Of a stretch of DNA of 64,000 nucleotides, positions 25,288 through 34,290 are shown piece after piece. A program made the translations under genes and the position numbers. The notes under the pieces are model-generated. The model did not search any database and was not told the origin of the DNA. It saw only the letters and a list, made by a program, of their open reading frames with translations. Source of the stretch: Salipiger bermudensis (GTDB lineage Bacteria > Pseudomonadota > Alphaproteobacteria > Rhodobacterales > Rhodobacteraceae); assembly GCF_019801965.1 (NCBI RefSeq), contig NZ_JAHVIA010000001.1, forward strand, positions 434,001 to 498,000. Reading direction: 5' to 3'. How positions within the stretch are numbered: position 1 is the stretch's first letter; each line of letters starts with the position of its first letter.

Positions 25288-26211
25288 TCAGTACCGGATC
25301 TTGGGATCGAACCACGCATAGGCGAGGTCGGTCAGCAGGTTCACGATGACGGTCAGGGCGCCGTAGAGGATCGTCACGCCCAGCAGCACCGCGTAATCGC
25401 GGGTCAGGGCGGAGTTCACATAGGCTTGGCCGAGGCCGCCGGTGGAGAAATACAGGTCGACGAAGACCGAACCGGTCAGCACGTAGACGAAGACCGGGCC
25501 GAGATAGGAGATCACCGGCAGCAGCGTCGGCTTCATCGCGTGGCGCCAGATGATCGAGCGCTGCGGCAGGCCCTTGGCCCGCGCGGTGCGGATGAAGTTG
25601 GCGTTCATCACCTCGAGCATGGAGGAGCGCGTGATGCGCGCGATCGAGCCCATGTAAGAGGTCGAGAGGGCGATCACCGGCATGATGAGATACTGCCACT
25701 GGCCGCCGTTCCAGCCGCCGCCGGGCAGCCAGCCGAGCCAGAGCGTGAAGGTCAGGATCAGGATCGGGCCCATGATGAAGTTGGGCAGGGCCTGCGCCGC
25801 GATGCCGAGACTCACGGCGAAATAGTCGACCCAGGTGTTGTGGCGGATGGCGGCGGCGATCCCCAGCGCGACGCCCACCAGCGTGGCCGCGAGGAAGGCC
25901 AGCGAGCCGTAGGTCAGCGAGATCGGGAAGCCGGTCGCGATGATGTCGTTCACGTCGCGGTCCTTGTAGACGAAGGACGGACCGAAATCGAAATGCAGCA
26001 CGATGTTGGCGAAGTAATCCCAGAGCTGCTTCCACAGCGGCTGGTCGAGCCCGTAACGGGCCTCGATATTGGCCAGCACGTCGGGCGGCAGCGGGCGTTC
26101 GGAGGTGAAGGGGCCGCCGGGCGCGAGGTGCATCATGCAGAAGGCGGCGATGACCAGCAGCGCAATGGTCGGAATGGCGACCAGAAGCCGCCGGAGAATG
26201 TAGATCAGCAT
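25288..26211 (-). CDS. Oligopeptide/dipeptide ABC permease (OppB/DppB-like)
   Basis: A 307-residue inner-membrane permease starting MLIYILRRLLVAIPTIALL, the standard OppB N-terminus. It carries the periplasmic GLDQPLWKQ stretch, six TM helices and an EAA loop around ARAKGLPQRSIIWRHAMKP. The ATG at 26211 has AGGGA nine bases upstream. A 57-bp gap containing a stem-loop separates it from oppA. Confidence 0.94.
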   Translation of the reverse strand: MLIYILRRLLVAIPTIALLVIAAFCMMHLAPGGPFTSERPLPPDVLANIEARYGLDQPLWKQLWDYFANIVLHFDFGPSFVYKDRDVNDIIATGFPISLTYGSLAFLAATLVGVALGIAAAIRHNTWVDYFAVSLGIAAQALPNFIMGPILILTFTLWLGWLPGGGWNGGQWQYLIMPVIALSTSYMGSIARITRSSMLEVMNANFIRTARAKGLPQRSIIWRHAMKPTLLPVISYLGPVFVYVLTGSVFVDLYFSTGGLGQAYVNSALTRDYAVLLGVTILYGALTVIVNLLTDLAYAWFDPKIRY

Positions 26212-26231
26212 GTCGGGATGTCCCTGTGGGT

Positions 26232-26260
26232 GAGCGCCCCGCCGCATGGGAGGGGCGCTC
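26232..26260 (-). promoter_or_regulatory. Stem-loop between oppA- and oppB-like genes
   Basis: A 9-bp perfect GC-rich stem (26232-26240 with 26252-26260) lies between the two genes without a following T run on the minus strand. Such elements usually protect the 3' end of the abundant binding-protein mRNA from degradation. Confidence 0.55.
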
Positions 26261-26268
26261 GGGTCGGT

Positions 26269-27894
26269 TTACTCGGCGGCCTTGTAGAGGTCCTTCGAGT
26301 ACCAGTTGAACTGGATGTTGTTCACCGGGAAGTTCTTCAGCGAGTCGTCGATCATGTAGACGCCGGCGTAGTGGTAGAGCGGGATCACCGGCATGTCCTC
26401 GGCGAGGATCTCTTCCGCCTTGGTGTAGAGCGGCGCGGTGTCGTCGGCGGTCAGCGCCTCGGCGAGCAGCTGATCATACTCGGGGTTGGAATACTTGCCG
26501 TCATTGTAGCCCGAGTCGGACTGCAGCAGGTCGAGGAAGGTCGAGGCCTCGTTGTAGTCGCCGCACCATGCACCGCGCGCCAGCTCGAAGTTCTGGTTGC
26601 CGCGCTCCTCGAGGAACACCTTCCACTCCATGTTGGACAGCTGCGCCTGCACGCCGAGCTTCTGCTTCCACATCTGCGACAGCACCACGGCCACCTTCTG
26701 GTGCGCCTCGGAGGTGTTGTAGACCATGTTGAAGCTGAGCGGGTTGTCCTCGCCATAGCCGGCCTCGGCCAGCAGTTCCTTGGCCTTGGCGTCACGCTCC
26801 GCCTGGGTCATCCCGGCCATCTCGGTCGCGGGCGCATCGAAGCCCGCGGTGGCCTCGGGGGTGAATACGTAGGCCGGGGGCTGGCCGCCGGCCATCACGT
26901 TGTTGACGATGATATCGCGGTCCACCGCCAGCGCCAGCGCCTTGCGCACGTTGGGATCCTTGAAGGCCTCGGGGCCGCTCTCGGACAGGTTGAAGCTGTA
27001 ATAGTAGTTGCAGAGCTTCGGGAAGCTGTGCGCCTCCTCGCCATACTCGTCACGCAGGCGCGGGAACTGGCCGGCGGGGATGTCGGTCATGTCGATCTCG
27101 CCGGCGCGGTAGCGGGTCAGCGCCACGTTCTCGTCGTTGATGATCAGCGCCACCGACTTGTCGAGGATGACGTTCTCGGCATCCCAGTAGGTCTCGCTCT
27201 TCTCGCGCACGATGGATTCGCCCGGGTTCATCTGGGTCAGCACGTAGGCGCCGTTGCCGACGAAGTTCTCGGGGCTGGTCCAGGCCGAACCATGCTCCTC
27301 GATGACGCTCTGCGGCGAAGGGAAGGTGGTCGAGTGCACCACCATCTGCGGGAAGTACGGGAGCGGCGTGGTCAGGCGCACTTCGAGCGTGGTGTCGTCG
27401 ATCGCCTCGACGCCGAGCTCCTCGGGGGCCATGTCGCCGGCGACGACGGCATCGCCGTTCTCGAGCTTCATCAGCGAGATGAACCACTGGTAGGGCGAGG
27501 CGGTGGCGGGATCGGCGGCGCGGCGCCAGGCATAGACGAAGTCACCCGCGGTCACCGGATCGCCGTTCGACCACTTGGCATTGTCACGCAGGTGGAAGGT
27601 GTAGGTCATCTTGTCGTCGGAGAGTTCCCAGTCGGTCGCCACGCCGGGCACCAACTCGCCGTTCTCGTCCTGGTTCAGCAGGCCCTCGAAAAGGTCGCGC
27701 ACCACGTCGGAGCCGTCGGTGTCCTCGACGATCTGCGGGTCGATCGAGGAGATGTTGTCGAGGATGCGGTAGGTGAAGGTCTGGTCCGCGGCCAGCGCCT
27801 CGCCGGTTTCGGGATGGGTCTCCTGCGCCACGGCGCCGGCGGCGAGGCCGGCGCTGAGGAACGTGGTCAGGGTCAATCGGGTCAATCGCGTCAT
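26269..27894 (-). CDS. Oligopeptide-binding periplasmic protein (OppA-like)
   Basis: A 541-residue SBP_bac_5 protein, close to E. coli OppA in length. It has a signal peptide (about 1-24, cleavage after GAVAQ) and family elements such as DPQIVEDTDGSDVVRDLFEGL, GAYVL, and the late PVIPLYHY segment. The ATG at 27894 has GGGAGG eight bases upstream; the longer in-frame reading to 28047 is not needed. First gene of the importer operon. The ligand is probably oligopeptides, which the sequence alone cannot confirm. Confidence 0.93.
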   Translation of the reverse strand: MTRLTRLTLTTFLSAGLAAGAVAQETHPETGEALAADQTFTYRILDNISSIDPQIVEDTDGSDVVRDLFEGLLNQDENGELVPGVATDWELSDDKMTYTFHLRDNAKWSNGDPVTAGDFVYAWRRAADPATASPYQWFISLMKLENGDAVVAGDMAPEELGVEAIDDTTLEVRLTTPLPYFPQMVVHSTTFPSPQSVIEEHGSAWTSPENFVGNGAYVLTQMNPGESIVREKSETYWDAENVILDKSVALIINDENVALTRYRAGEIDMTDIPAGQFPRLRDEYGEEAHSFPKLCNYYYSFNLSESGPEAFKDPNVRKALALAVDRDIIVNNVMAGGQPPAYVFTPEATAGFDAPATEMAGMTQAERDAKAKELLAEAGYGEDNPLSFNMVYNTSEAHQKVAVVLSQMWKQKLGVQAQLSNMEWKVFLEERGNQNFELARGAWCGDYNEASTFLDLLQSDSGYNDGKYSNPEYDQLLAEALTADDTAPLYTKAEEILAEDMPVIPLYHYAGVYMIDDSLKNFPVNNIQFNWYSKDLYKAAE

Positions 27895-28389
27895 GGCATA
27901 TGCCTCCCTGTTCTGGGGTCGAGGGCGCCGCGCCCTCTTCTCGCCAAGGTATATTGAATTCAAGATGCAGCAATCATTACGTGAAACGCGCCGCAAGCAG
28001 CGCATCCAAGGATTCTGCACTCTCGATGACATGGGGCGGACCAACATCCGATTTCGCTCCCGCAGACAAGGGGTGGCAACGCGACGTAATCGCGCAGAGC
28101 ACGAAATTCGAACCGCTTTGCGCGAGTCCTTGCCGCCATTGCTCCCGCGATTTCAGGCTCGCGGACGGGAGCACGCGGCAGGCGGTTAGCAACACACGCC
28201 TAACGCGCGTCGGTGGAGAACTTTCCCGCACCCACCCGGCGCAAAGCCCTCTTTTGACCCACAATCATGCTGCATCTGCGAGATTGTTGGCATAAAAACG
28301 ATCGAGGCGTCTAAAGGTCTATCTGTCGCCCAACTTTTTTCATCCTTCACCCGCAGGCAAAAAGCGTTCCGATCAGAAAGGTTTATGGA
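27895..28389. other. 495-bp non-coding interval between the opp operon and a hypothetical gene
   Basis: The two flanking genes diverge, so both promoters should be here. It is less GC-rich than the coding DNA. No convincing ORF, RNA gene or clean promoter pair was recognised; a TATACC-like element about 50 bp upstream of the oppA-like ATG is a weak candidate. Confidence 0.4.
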
Positions 28390-28872
28390 ATGCTAGGTAT
28401 GATATCGGGTGCCGCGTCGGGCCTCCTCTCCAGCCCTTCGGCGCAGCTGGCAGCGAAGCCTGCCCAGACCGAAGACAGCGCGCTTGACGCCGTTTCGACG
28501 ACCACCCCCACCGCAGAGGCGCCGGAGACCGGCGCGTCCGAAAGCGCCGGCACGAGCGCAAGCGAAAGCCCCGCCCCGAGCCGGGCGCAACGCGCCGCCA
28601 GCGCCGACGCGCCGGCCCAGACCGCCAGCCCGGCCCAGACCACGCAGGCCGACAGCGAAGAGCAGAGCGCCGACTCGCTCGCCTCGTCCCGCGCCCAGGC
28701 CATCGCCGCGCAGGACAGCTTCATGAAGAGCCTGCTGGTTGCCAGCATGAACGGCGAGGCCGAGGGCCCTGCGACCGAGCTGGCCGCGACCCCGAGCCGT
28801 GGAGCAGAAAGCTACGCGGCCGCGCGCAACGCCGGCTCTGAGACCCCGGCGGGCAAGGGCGTGCAGGCCTGA
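28390..28872 (+). CDS. Hypothetical low-complexity protein
   Basis: A 160-residue protein not assigned to any family. Residues 1-15 are mildly hydrophobic (MLGMISGAASGLLSS). Residues 25-105 are disordered and dominated by Ala, Ser, Thr, Glu and Pro, and a short helix, QAIAAQDSFMKSLLVASMNG (residues 110-129), is the only likely ordered or conserved piece. AAAGG lies 8 nt upstream of the ATG. There is no cleavable signal peptide and no operon partner. Codon use is GC-rich like the neighbours. It may be a small adaptor or secreted protein. Confidence 0.5.
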   Translation: MLGMISGAASGLLSSPSAQLAAKPAQTEDSALDAVSTTTPTAEAPETGASESAGTSASESPAPSRAQRAASADAPAQTASPAQTTQADSEEQSADSLASSRAQAIAAQDSFMKSLLVASMNGEAEGPATELAATPSRGAESYAAARNAGSETPAGKGVQA

Positions 28873-29024
28873 CCCGCGCTCCACGGATCGCGGCGCTTCC
28901 ACAAGGCGTCGCGGTCCGTCCCGGAAGAACGCCCTTTCCGCAGACAAGAGCCGCGCCCCTCCGGCCCGCCGCCGGGATGTCAGGGGGCCAGCCCCCTCTT
29001 GGCGCTGCGCGCCAATTCACCCCC

Positions 29025-29091
29025 GAGGTATTTTGAAACCAGAGAAGACGAGGGCGCGGCGCCCCTGGCTTCTCTTCGTCAAAAATACTCC
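29025..29091. repeat. Imperfect inverted-repeat intergenic element (BIME-like)
   Basis: Two related 23-nt blocks in opposite orientation (29025-29047 and 29069-29091), each with a TATTTT core followed by an AGAGAAG block, flank a GGGCGCGGCGCCC palindrome. Similar single blocks occur at 42566-42592 and about 16056-16075. All are in gene ends or gaps. See finding. Confidence 0.5.
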
Positions 29092-29162
29092 CGCCGGAGG
29101 CGTCCGACCGTGCCGTTTGCGCAAGGGCCGGGCCGCCGGGAAGCGCCGACCAAGGCGGCAGG

Positions 29163-29858
29163 TCAGCCGCGCGGACCGATGAGCGTGGTGATCTCCCCGA
29201 CCCCTTCGATGACGACATCGCAACGGTCGCCCGGCACCAGCGCCCCGACGCCAGCCGGCGTGCCGGTCATGATCAGGTCTCCCGGTTTCAGGGCGACGCT
29301 CTGCGACAGGAAGGCCACCACGTCCTGCACCGGCCAGATCATCTCGGCCAGATCGCCGTCCTGCTTCATCTCGCCGTTCACCGACAGGCTGATGCGCCCC
29401 TTCGAGGGATGGCCGATCTCGCTGGCCGGAACCAGCGGCCCGATCACCGCCGAGCGGTCGAAGCCCTTCGACAGGTCCCACGGGCGGCGCAGCTCCTTGG
29501 CGGCATTCTGCATGTCGCGCCGCGTGAGATCGTTGCCCACGCCGTAGCCCCAGACATGCTCGAGCGCCCGGTCCGCGGCGATGTCTCGGCCGCCGGCGCC
29601 GATGGCGACCACCAGCTCGGCCTCGTAATGCAGGTTCTCGGTCTGCGGCGGGTAGGGGATCGTCGCGCCATCGTCCACCACGGCGTCGGCGGGCTTGGTG
29701 AAGAAGAACGGCGGCTCGCGGTCCGGGTCGCGCCCCATCTCGCGGGCATGGGCGGCGTAGTTGCGCCCGACGCAGAAGATGCGGCGGACCGGGAAGCGGT
29801 CTTCGCTGCCGGAAACGGCGACGGAGGCTGTTTCCATCGGGGGGATGACAAAGCTCAT
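29163..29858 (-). CDS. Fumarylacetoacetate hydrolase (FAH) family protein
   Basis: A 231-residue single-domain FAH-fold enzyme. RRIFCVGRNYAAHAREMG (26-43) is the FAH signature, and HYEAELVVAIG supplies the first acidic metal ligands. Later stretches GNDLTRRDMQN and MTGTPAGVGALVPGD are typical of the YcgM/MhpD-like acylpyruvase or oxaloacetate-decarboxylase branch. It hydrolyses or decarboxylates 2-oxo acids. The gene is divergent from the DadA-like oxidase gene with 165 bp between, suggesting a shared regulatory region and possibly linked amino-acid/keto-acid metabolism. GGGAG lies 5 nt before the ATG. Confidence 0.88.
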   Translation of the reverse strand: MSFVIPPMETASVAVSGSEDRFPVRRIFCVGRNYAAHAREMGRDPDREPPFFFTKPADAVVDDGATIPYPPQTENLHYEAELVVAIGAGGRDIAADRALEHVWGYGVGNDLTRRDMQNAAKELRRPWDLSKGFDRSAVIGPLVPASEIGHPSKGRISLSVNGEMKQDGDLAEMIWPVQDVVAFLSQSVALKPGDLIMTGTPAGVGALVPGDRCDVVIEGVGEITTLIGPRG

Positions 29859-30023
29859 GCGAACTCCCGTGTCTCGTGCTGTTTCTAAAGGCTTACGCCC
29901 GGAGCGGCTCCGGATACCAGCCCCTTTCCCCGCGCCCCCAGATTGACAGGGGCGGTGAAGGGGCGCTTGATCCCGGCAACAGGAAAGGACGGCGCCGGGA
30001 CGGTCGCCGCAAGAGGGTGCAAG

Positions 30024-31265
30024 ATGAAGAAGACAGTGGCAGTGATCGGCGCCGGCATCGTGGGGGTCTCGACCGCGATCTGGCTGCAGCGCGACGGGCA
30101 TGACGTGATCCTGATCGACAAGGCCGGCCCCGGCGAGGGCACAAGCCACGGCAATGGCGGCGTTCTGGCCTCGTGCTCGGTGATGCCGGTGCCCGGCCCC
30201 GGGCTGTGGACCAAGGCGCCGAAGATGCTGCTCGACCCGAACCAGCCGCTGTTTCTCAAGTGGTCCTACCTGCCCAGGCTGATGCCGTGGCTGATGAAAT
30301 ACATGAGCCACGCCAATGCCGACAGCGCCCGCCGCCGCGCCGCCGCCGCGACCTCGATCATCGGCGACAGCCTGTCGGACCACCTCGCCCTCGCCACCGG
30401 CACCGGAGCGGAGAAATGGGTCGTTCCGAGTGATTACGTCTTCATCTACAACACCCGCGCCGATTACGAGGCCGATGCCTTCGGCTTCTCGGTGCGCAAG
30501 GAGAACGGCTTCGATTGGGAACTGCTGGAGGATCAGGCCTTCCGCGACTACGATCCGATCTGGGGCCCGCAGATGACTTGCGCCGCGCGCTTCCCCGATC
30601 ACGGCCGGATCGCGGATCCGGGCCAGTACGTGAAGGACTTGGCCGGTCACGTGCAGTCGCAGGGCGGACGGCTGATCATCGGCGAGGTGAGCGACATCGC
30701 GCGCGAGAAGGGCGCGGTCACCGGCGTGCGCATCGGCGGCGAAACCATCGCCTGCGACGCCGCGGTGCTGACCACCGGGGTCTGGTCGGGCCCGCTTGCC
30801 GCCAAGCTCGGCGTCAAGCCGCCGCTCGAATCCGAGCGCGGCTACCATCTCGAGCTCTACGAGCCTTCGGTCATGCCGCGCTCGCCGGTGATGATCGCCT
30901 CGGGCAAGTTCGTGGCCACCCCGATGGAGGGCCGGCTTCGGCTCGCGGGGATCGTCGAGCTCGGCGGGCTCGACCTGCCACCCTCGCGCGCGCCCTTCGC
31001 GCTGCTGGAAAAACAGATCCGCGCCGCCATCCCCGGCCTGACCTGGAAAAAGACCGTCGAGTGGATGGGCCACCGGCCCTCGATGTCCGATTCCTTGCCG
31101 GTGATCGGGGAATCCCCCGTGGTGAGCGGCGCTTACATGGGATTTGGCCACGATCATGTCGGTTTGACGGGCGGTCCGAAGACCGGGCGCATCCTATCTC
31201 AGCTGATCTCTGGCACCACACCGAACATCAACCTTGCGCCATACGCCCCCGATCGGTTTCACTGA
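30024..31265 (+). CDS. FAD-dependent D-amino-acid dehydrogenase/oxidase family protein (DadA-like)
   Basis: A 413-residue DAO-family flavoenzyme with the dinucleotide-binding motif VIGAGIVGVSTA (6-17), IDKAGPGEGTSHGNGG (FAD-contacting region), and the C-terminal GHRPSMSDSLPVIG and GHDHVGLTGGPKTGR typical of DadA. It likely oxidises a D-amino acid or related amine to an imino/keto acid, feeding the respiratory chain. The ATG at 30024 is preceded by GAGGG. It lies 44 bp upstream of the TRAP genes in the same direction, so the TRAP system may import its substrate. Confidence 0.88.
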   Translation: MKKTVAVIGAGIVGVSTAIWLQRDGHDVILIDKAGPGEGTSHGNGGVLASCSVMPVPGPGLWTKAPKMLLDPNQPLFLKWSYLPRLMPWLMKYMSHANADSARRRAAAATSIIGDSLSDHLALATGTGAEKWVVPSDYVFIYNTRADYEADAFGFSVRKENGFDWELLEDQAFRDYDPIWGPQMTCAARFPDHGRIADPGQYVKDLAGHVQSQGGRLIIGEVSDIAREKGAVTGVRIGGETIACDAAVLTTGVWSGPLAAKLGVKPPLESERGYHLELYEPSVMPRSPVMIASGKFVATPMEGRLRLAGIVELGGLDLPPSRAPFALLEKQIRAAIPGLTWKKTVEWMGHRPSMSDSLPVIGESPVVSGAYMGFGHDHVGLTGGPKTGRILSQLISGTTPNINLAPYAPDRFH

Positions 31266-31309
31266 AGGCACAGAAAAACATTAGAACACAAACAACAGGG
31301 AGTCCGAAT

Positions 31310-32281
31310 ATGAAGACCATCAACACATTGCTCGCCGCCACCGCGCTGGCCGGGATCGGCGCTGCCGCGCAGGCCGAGAAGTGGGACATGCCGATGGCCT
31401 ATGCCGCCACCAACTTCCACTCCGAGGTCGGCGCCTCCTTCGCCTCCTGCGTGACCGAGGGCACCGGCGGCGATCTCGAGATCGTCACCCACCCGTCGGG
31501 CTCGCTGTTCGGCGGCGCCGAGATCAAGCGCGCGGTGATGACCGGCCAGGCCAATATCGGCGAGCGTCTGCTCTCGGCCCACCAGAACGAGAACGCGCTC
31601 TACGGCGTCGACTCGATCCCCTTCCTCGTCTCCTCCTTCGACGAGCACGAGAAGCTCTGGGAGATCGCCTCGCCCTACGTCGCCTCGGCGCTCGAGGAAG
31701 ACAACCTGCACTACCTCTACTCGGTGCCGTGGCCGCCGCAGGGCCTCTACACCAACATGGCGATCGAGGACATCGCCGACCTCAAGGGCGTCAAGTTCCG
31801 CTCCTACTCCACCGCCACCGCCCGCATGGCCGAGCTGACCGGCATGCTGCCGGTACAGGTCGAGGCGGCCGAGCTGAGCCAGGCGCTGGCCACCGGCGTC
31901 GCCGAGAGCTTCATCTCGTCGGGCGCCACCGGCTATGACCGCGGCGTCTGGGAGCACCTGTCGCATTTCTACGAGGTCGACGCCTGGCTGCCGCGCAACG
32001 CGGTCTTCGTCAACATGGACGCCTGGAACGACCTCTCCGACGAGACCAAGGCCGTGATGGAGGACTGCGCCAGCACGGCCGCTGCCGACGGCCTCGCCAA
32101 GTCGAAGGACTATACCAGCTTCACGCTTGGCGAGCTGAAGAAGAACGGCATGACCGTCGAGCGCGCCTCCGAGCACCTGATGGGCCAACTGCAGGAGCTT
32201 GGCGCCACCATGACCAATGACTGGCTCGAGGCCGCGGGCGAGGACGGCAAGGCCATCGTCGACGCCTACAAGGGCGAGTAG
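31310..32281 (+). CDS. dctP: TRAP transporter substrate-binding protein (DctP)
   Basis: A 323-residue periplasmic protein with a signal peptide (1-22, cleavage after AAQA) and the DctP fold. LKGVKFRSYSTATARMAELTGM contains the conserved Arg that binds the ligand carboxylate, followed by VEAAELSQALATGVAESFISSG. CAGGGAG lies 7 nt before the ATG. It heads the dctPQM set downstream of the DadA-like oxidase; the substrate is a carboxylate of unknown identity. Confidence 0.93.
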   Translation: MKTINTLLAATALAGIGAAAQAEKWDMPMAYAATNFHSEVGASFASCVTEGTGGDLEIVTHPSGSLFGGAEIKRAVMTGQANIGERLLSAHQNENALYGVDSIPFLVSSFDEHEKLWEIASPYVASALEEDNLHYLYSVPWPPQGLYTNMAIEDIADLKGVKFRSYSTATARMAELTGMLPVQVEAAELSQALATGVAESFISSGATGYDRGVWEHLSHFYEVDAWLPRNAVFVNMDAWNDLSDETKAVMEDCASTAAADGLAKSKDYTSFTLGELKKNGMTVERASEHLMGQLQELGATMTNDWLEAAGEDGKAIVDAYKGE

Positions 32282-32310
32282 GCCCGCGCGCGACAGCGCC
32301 AAGACAGGTC

Positions 32311-32336
32311 ACAGGCCCGCCCCGGCGCGGGCCTGT
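32311..32336 (+). promoter_or_regulatory. Stem-loop between dctP and dctQ
   Basis: A 10-bp perfect stem (32311-32320 with 32327-32336) with a 6-nt loop lies 30 bp after dctP. It lacks a T run, so it is probably an mRNA-stabilising or partial-attenuation element that raises dctP over the membrane subunits. Confidence 0.55.
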
Positions 32337-32435
32337 GCGTTCCGGCCCCCACCGAGGGGCCTTCCCGACAGACAAAGGCGCATCCCTGCCCCGGCAGGAC
32401 AAAAAAGCGCCGCGACCAACAGTGAGGGACAGGAC

Positions 32436-32966
32436 ATGGCCGCCGCAAAGGCGCTCAGGCGCATCCTAGACACGCTCTATCTCATCGGAGGCATCGTCGC
32501 CTCGCTCTTCCTGATCGCGATCCTTTCGATCATCGTGCTGCAGATGCTGGCGCGTTGGACCGGGCAGGTGTTTCCCGGCGCCACCTCCTATGCCGGCTAC
32601 TGCATGGCGGCGGCCTCGTTCTTCGCCTTCGCCTACGCGCTGAACCACGGCGCCCATATCCGCGTGTCGCTGTTCCTCTCGGCGCTCGGGCGATTCCGCT
32701 GGTGGGGCGAGCTCTGGTGCTTCGGCATGGGCACCGCGATCTCGACGTGGTTCGCCTGGTACGCCATCCGCGGCAACCAGATCTCGCACCGCTGGAACGA
32801 GCTCAGCCAGGGGCTCGACGCCACGCCGATCTGGATCCCGCAGCTGTCGATGTCGATCGGCACGGTGCTGCTGGCCATCGCCTTCTGGGATCATCTCGTG
32901 CGGCTGATCTTCACCGGATCGCACGGCATCACCACCGATCTCGTCGACCAGAGCCAGGGAGAATGA
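32436..32966 (+). CDS. dctQ: TRAP transporter small permease (DctQ)
   Basis: A 176-residue protein with four predicted TM helices in DctQ layout (TLYLIGGIVASLFLIAIL; then GYCMAAASFFAFAYALNHGAHIRV, which contains the family's NHGAHIRV motif). It helps couple DctM to the binding protein. The ATG at 32436 follows GGGACAGGAC. It ends 1 bp before dctM. Confidence 0.92.
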   Translation: MAAAKALRRILDTLYLIGGIVASLFLIAILSIIVLQMLARWTGQVFPGATSYAGYCMAAASFFAFAYALNHGAHIRVSLFLSALGRFRWWGELWCFGMGTAISTWFAWYAIRGNQISHRWNELSQGLDATPIWIPQLSMSIGTVLLAIAFWDHLVRLIFTGSHGITTDLVDQSQGE

Positions 32967-32967
32967 C

Positions 32968-34281
32968 ATGGAACAGATGATCCCCATCGCCATCTTCCTC
33001 TTCGTGCTGTTCCTGCTGCTGGGCTCCGGCGTCTGGGTCGGCCTCGCGCTCATGGGCGTGGCCTATGTCGGGATGGAGCTCTTCACCTCGCGCCCCGCGG
33101 GCGACGCCATGATCACCAAGGTCTGGGCCTCGTCCTCGAGCTGGACGCTGACCGCCCTGCCCCTCTTCATCTGGATGGGCGAGATCCTCTATCGAACGCG
33201 ATTGTCGGAAGACATGTTCCGCGGCCTCAGCCCGTGGATGGCGCGCCTCCCCGGCGGCCTCGTGCACACCAACATCGTCGGCTGCACGGTGTTTGCCGCG
33301 GTCTCCGGTTCCTCGGCAGCGACGCTGACCACGGTGGGCAAGATGTCGATCCCCGAGCTGCGCAAGCGCAACTACCCCGAGACCATGGTGATCGGCACGC
33401 TTGCCGGCGCGGCCACGCTCGGCCTGATGATCCCGCCCTCACTGACGCTGATCGTCTACGGCGTCACCATCAACGAGAGCGTCACCAAGCTTTTCATGGC
33501 GGGGGTCTTCCCCGGCCTTGTGCTGGCCCTGATGTTCATGGGCTACGTGGCGGTGATGTCCTTCGTCTCCAGGGGCTTCAATCCCGATCCCGAGCCGAAG
33601 ATGAGCTTCGTCGAAAAGCTCAAGAACTCGCGCTTCCTGATCCCGGTGATCTGCCTGATCCTCGTGGTGATCGGCTCCATGTACATGGGCATCGCCACCG
33701 CCACCGAGGCTGCGGCCTTCGGCGTCATCGGCTCGCTGATCCTTGCCGCGACGCAGGGCTCTCTGAGCTGGTCGAGCTTCAGCGAAAGCCTGATGGGCGC
33801 GGTGCGGACCTCGGCGATGATCGCGCTGATCCTCGCCGGTGCCTCGTTCCTGTCGCTGTCAATGGGCTTCACCGGCATCCCGCGCGGCCTTGCCGACCTG
33901 ATCGCCAGCTGGAACCTGTCGAAATTCGAGCTGCTGATGGCGCTTCTGGTGTTCTACATCATTCTCGGCATGTTCCTCGATGGCATCTCCTCAGTGGTGC
34001 TGACCATGGCGGTGGTCGAGCCGATGATCCGGGCGCAGGGCATCGACATCATCTGGTTCGGCATCTTCATCGTGGTGGTGGTCGAGATGGCGCAGATCAC
34101 CCCTCCGATCGGCTTCAACCTCTTCGTGCTTCAAGGCATGACCGGCCACGAGATGAACTTCATCGCCAAGGCGGCAATCCCGATGTTCCTGATCATGGTG
34201 GTCATGGTCTTCGTGCTGATCGCCTTCCCGGAGTTGGCCACCTGGCTGCCCGACAACATCCGCAAGGGGCCCGCCGGCTGA
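32968..34281 (+). CDS. dctM: TRAP transporter large permease (DctM)
   Basis: A 437-residue protein with about 12 predicted TM helices in the inner membrane. It shows the DctM signatures LPLFIWMGEIL, FAAVSGSSAATLTTVG and IPPSLTLIVYG, and the C-terminal DGISSVVLTM and ITPPIGFNLFV. It is the Na+-coupled transport subunit. Start ATG at 32968, one base after the dctQ stop. The gene ends 9 bp before a double-palindrome terminator shared with cbbR. Confidence 0.94.
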   Translation: MEQMIPIAIFLFVLFLLLGSGVWVGLALMGVAYVGMELFTSRPAGDAMITKVWASSSSWTLTALPLFIWMGEILYRTRLSEDMFRGLSPWMARLPGGLVHTNIVGCTVFAAVSGSSAATLTTVGKMSIPELRKRNYPETMVIGTLAGAATLGLMIPPSLTLIVYGVTINESVTKLFMAGVFPGLVLALMFMGYVAVMSFVSRGFNPDPEPKMSFVEKLKNSRFLIPVICLILVVIGSMYMGIATATEAAAFGVIGSLILAATQGSLSWSSFSESLMGAVRTSAMIALILAGASFLSLSMGFTGIPRGLADLIASWNLSKFELLMALLVFYIILGMFLDGISSVVLTMAVVEPMIRAQGIDIIWFGIFIVVVVEMAQITPPIGFNLFVLQGMTGHEMNFIAKAAIPMFLIMVVMVFVLIAFPELATWLPDNIRKGPAG

Positions 34282-34290
34282 CCGGCGCGC

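Noticed and set aside
25045-27957. A 970-residue plus-strand open frame
   Set aside because: Antisense of the opp operon, with no family resemblance and shadow-type composition.
27773-28295. Plus-strand open frames in the opp upstream gap
   Set aside because: They overlap the oppA-like 5' end antisense, have Arg-rich or low-complexity products and no clear start site.
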